Origin: Panacagrimonas sp052387695
GTDB lineage: Bacteria; Pseudomonadota; Gammaproteobacteria; Nevskiales; Nevskiaceae
Assembly: GCA_052387695.1 (NCBI GenBank)
Contig: JBQTIX010000059.1
Span: 1 to 64,000, forward strand
Direction: 5' to 3'
Length of the DNA stretch: 64,000 nucleotides
Positions 63,012 to 64,000 of this stretch are shown piece by piece; position 1 is the first letter of the stretch, and the number at the start of each line of letters is the position of its first letter. A program made the translations under genes and the position numbers. A model generated the notes under the pieces. The model searched no databases. It had not been told where the DNA came from and saw only the letters and a list, made by a program, of their open reading frames with translations.

Positions 63012-64000
63012 TTAAGGCAGCGGACCAACCGGCGTCGGCAGACCGGCGTTCACGCCGAACTCCAGAAGGCCAGCAAATGATTCGTGCGCGCCCATGTCCG
63101 GTGCGCTGCCGGTCCAGCGGGTCAGGAAGTTGGGGATGGCGGTGCCGGCGTCACGGCCCGGGCTGTTGGCCTCGAGTGCGAAGAAGCCCCTGCGGGTAGC
63201 GGGATCCAAGCCCCAGTCCGGGACGAACACGGGTTCCTGCGTCACCGCGTGCGACTCGTCGCCAAGGGGAAAATTGCTGTCGCCCAGAATCAGGTCGTAG
63301 TCGAACGCGCTGTCCTCGGAGCTGAATGAACCGAGGCTCCGCACACCGCTGACGAGCATGATGTTGTTGAGCGTGCGCACGCTGCGCAGACGGTTCACCT
63401 CGTTGAACGTGTGCAGGAAGACCGACGGCGGTGAGCCTTCTCCCGACCTGGGTCGGAGCGCGGTGTTGTTGAACACGTAGAGGCGCCCGCCACCCCAATC
63501 GGTTGTGCCGGACCCGACGCGCCGGTATTTGAGGAAGGATCCGCCGCGGCTGTTGGCCGGGCCGGAGGACACCGAGTGGCTCAGGTTTTTCCAGATATAG
63601 AGGGGCCCGCCCTGCACCGGCGCAATGCCGAACGTCTGGTAGACCTTGTCGAGATAGTTGCCCCAGATGCGCACGTTGCGGTTGCCGCCTTCCGACTCGA
63701 TGCCATCGTCGCGGCAGTGCGAGATGTAGTTGCCGTAGATGTCGGAATCCCGGTTGGGGAATCCCGAGTTGGAAAAGTTGCCCAACTCGCCCATCGAGTC
63801 GTTGAAGTAATGGGCGTCGTCCGAGTAGATCTCGTTGTACCGCACGACGATTCCGCCGAGCGAGTTGAGCAGCGAGATCGCCTGCGGGCCATTGGGATGT
63901 TCCTTGCCGTTGTTGAGTTCCTCCCAGCTGTTGGCGGTGGTGCTGGGGTGGTGCAGACGGTTGCGCTGGATGCTGATCCGCGATACCGAGGTGTTGTCCC
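63012..64000 (-). CDS. Right-handed beta-helix-type protein, 5' end cut by the window edge
   Basis: The frame is open from the TTA stop at 63012 to the right edge (329 codons visible), so the N-terminus lies outside. Repeated strand-turn units with Asn ladders are visible (ISIQRNRLHH, GGIVVRYNEIYSDDAHYFND, SDIYGNYISHCRDDGIESEGGNRNVRIWGNYLDKV, LYVFNNTALR, RTLNNIMLV), as in parallel beta-helix proteins that bind or cleave polysaccharides. The end, SPGRDAGTAIPNF..GSAPDMGAHE, is the common C-cap of such surface proteins. Exported location and carbohydrate binding are likely; catalytic residues cannot be named. Confidence 0.8.
   Translation of the reverse strand, partial: DNTSVSRISIQRNRLHHPSTTANSWEELNNGKEHPNGPQAISLLNSLGGIVVRYNEIYSDDAHYFNDSMGELGNFSNSGFPNRDSDIYGNYISHCRDDGIESEGGNRNVRIWGNYLDKVYQTFGIAPVQGGPLYIWKNLSHSVSSGPANSRGGSFLKYRRVGSGTTDWGGGRLYVFNNTALRPRSGEGSPPSVFLHTFNEVNRLRSVRTLNNIMLVSGVRSLGSFSSEDSAFDYDLILGDSNFPLGDESHAVTQEPVFVPDWGLDPATRRGFFALEANSPGRDAGTAIPNFLTRWTGSAPDMGAHESFAGLLEFGVNAGLPTPVGPLP

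Overview
The window is a dense, high-GC (roughly two-thirds G+C by eye) chromosomal segment that reads as a gammaproteobacterium. It carries zapE, dnaX-ybaB, the cysG/nirBD/nas set, yceD-rpmF-plsX and DsbC-type lipoproteins. A Lysobacterales/Xanthomonadales-type organism is my best guess, but this rests on gene content and repeat style, not on a search. No rRNA, tRNA, phage, transposase or CRISPR array was recognised. There are about 48 protein genes, one of them cut by the right edge, plus one probable leader peptide.

Layout. 1-699 is non-coding and repeat-rich. 700-10138 holds an orphan AddA-type helicase-nuclease, a plsC-zapE operon, a secreted subtilase and tandem DsbC-like oxidoreductases. 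10196-14534 (minus) is a tight operon of a thermostable-hemolysin-family protein, an adenylate-forming ligase, a heme-oxygenase-like diiron-type oxidase, an SDR and a TPR protein; it looks like an uncharacterised biosynthetic pathway. 14877-20428 (minus) is a sensor kinase with a duplicated PAS module plus a REC-PAS-GGDEF-EAL partner. 20720-25570 (minus) is clpB followed by a Ser/Thr kinase-TIR fusion. 25705-28895 holds three EPS export/copolymerase genes (EpsE/F/G-like). 29361-37857 is a nitrate/nitrite assimilation operon (transporter, NirB, NirD, FAD electron-transfer subunit, NasA) behind a candidate sigma54 promoter. 37954-42669 holds branched-chain amino acid genes (ilvN, ilvC, leuA) with pssA between them. 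42656-47772 holds acetyltransferases, a uracil-DNA glycosylase, an MFS protein and yceD-rpmF-plsX. 47941-64000 holds a penicillin acylase homologue, a POT transporter, dnaX-ybaB, an SMR protein, cysG, argD, a SPOR protein, a K+/H+ antiporter, suhB, trmJ, two unknown small membrane proteins and a partial beta-helix protein.

How genes work together. CysG makes the siroheme that NirB needs, and both serve the nitrate assimilation operon. IlvN, IlvC and LeuA feed Val/Ile/Leu synthesis; leuA follows a short Leu/Val-rich reading frame and stacked hairpins that look like an attenuator. PssA, PlsC and PlsX act in phospholipid synthesis.

The most striking non-genic theme is repeats. A family of GTAGGTCGG-type palindromes sits in at least seven intergenic gaps and often supplies the stop codon of a neighbouring gene. 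Two fully palindromic MITE-like elements lie at 6065-6243 and 40541-40692. Another palindromic family is found both in intergenic DNA (325-460) and, remarkably, in frame inside nasA (35134-35340). A further inverted repeat between suhB and trmJ supplies the trmJ start codon.
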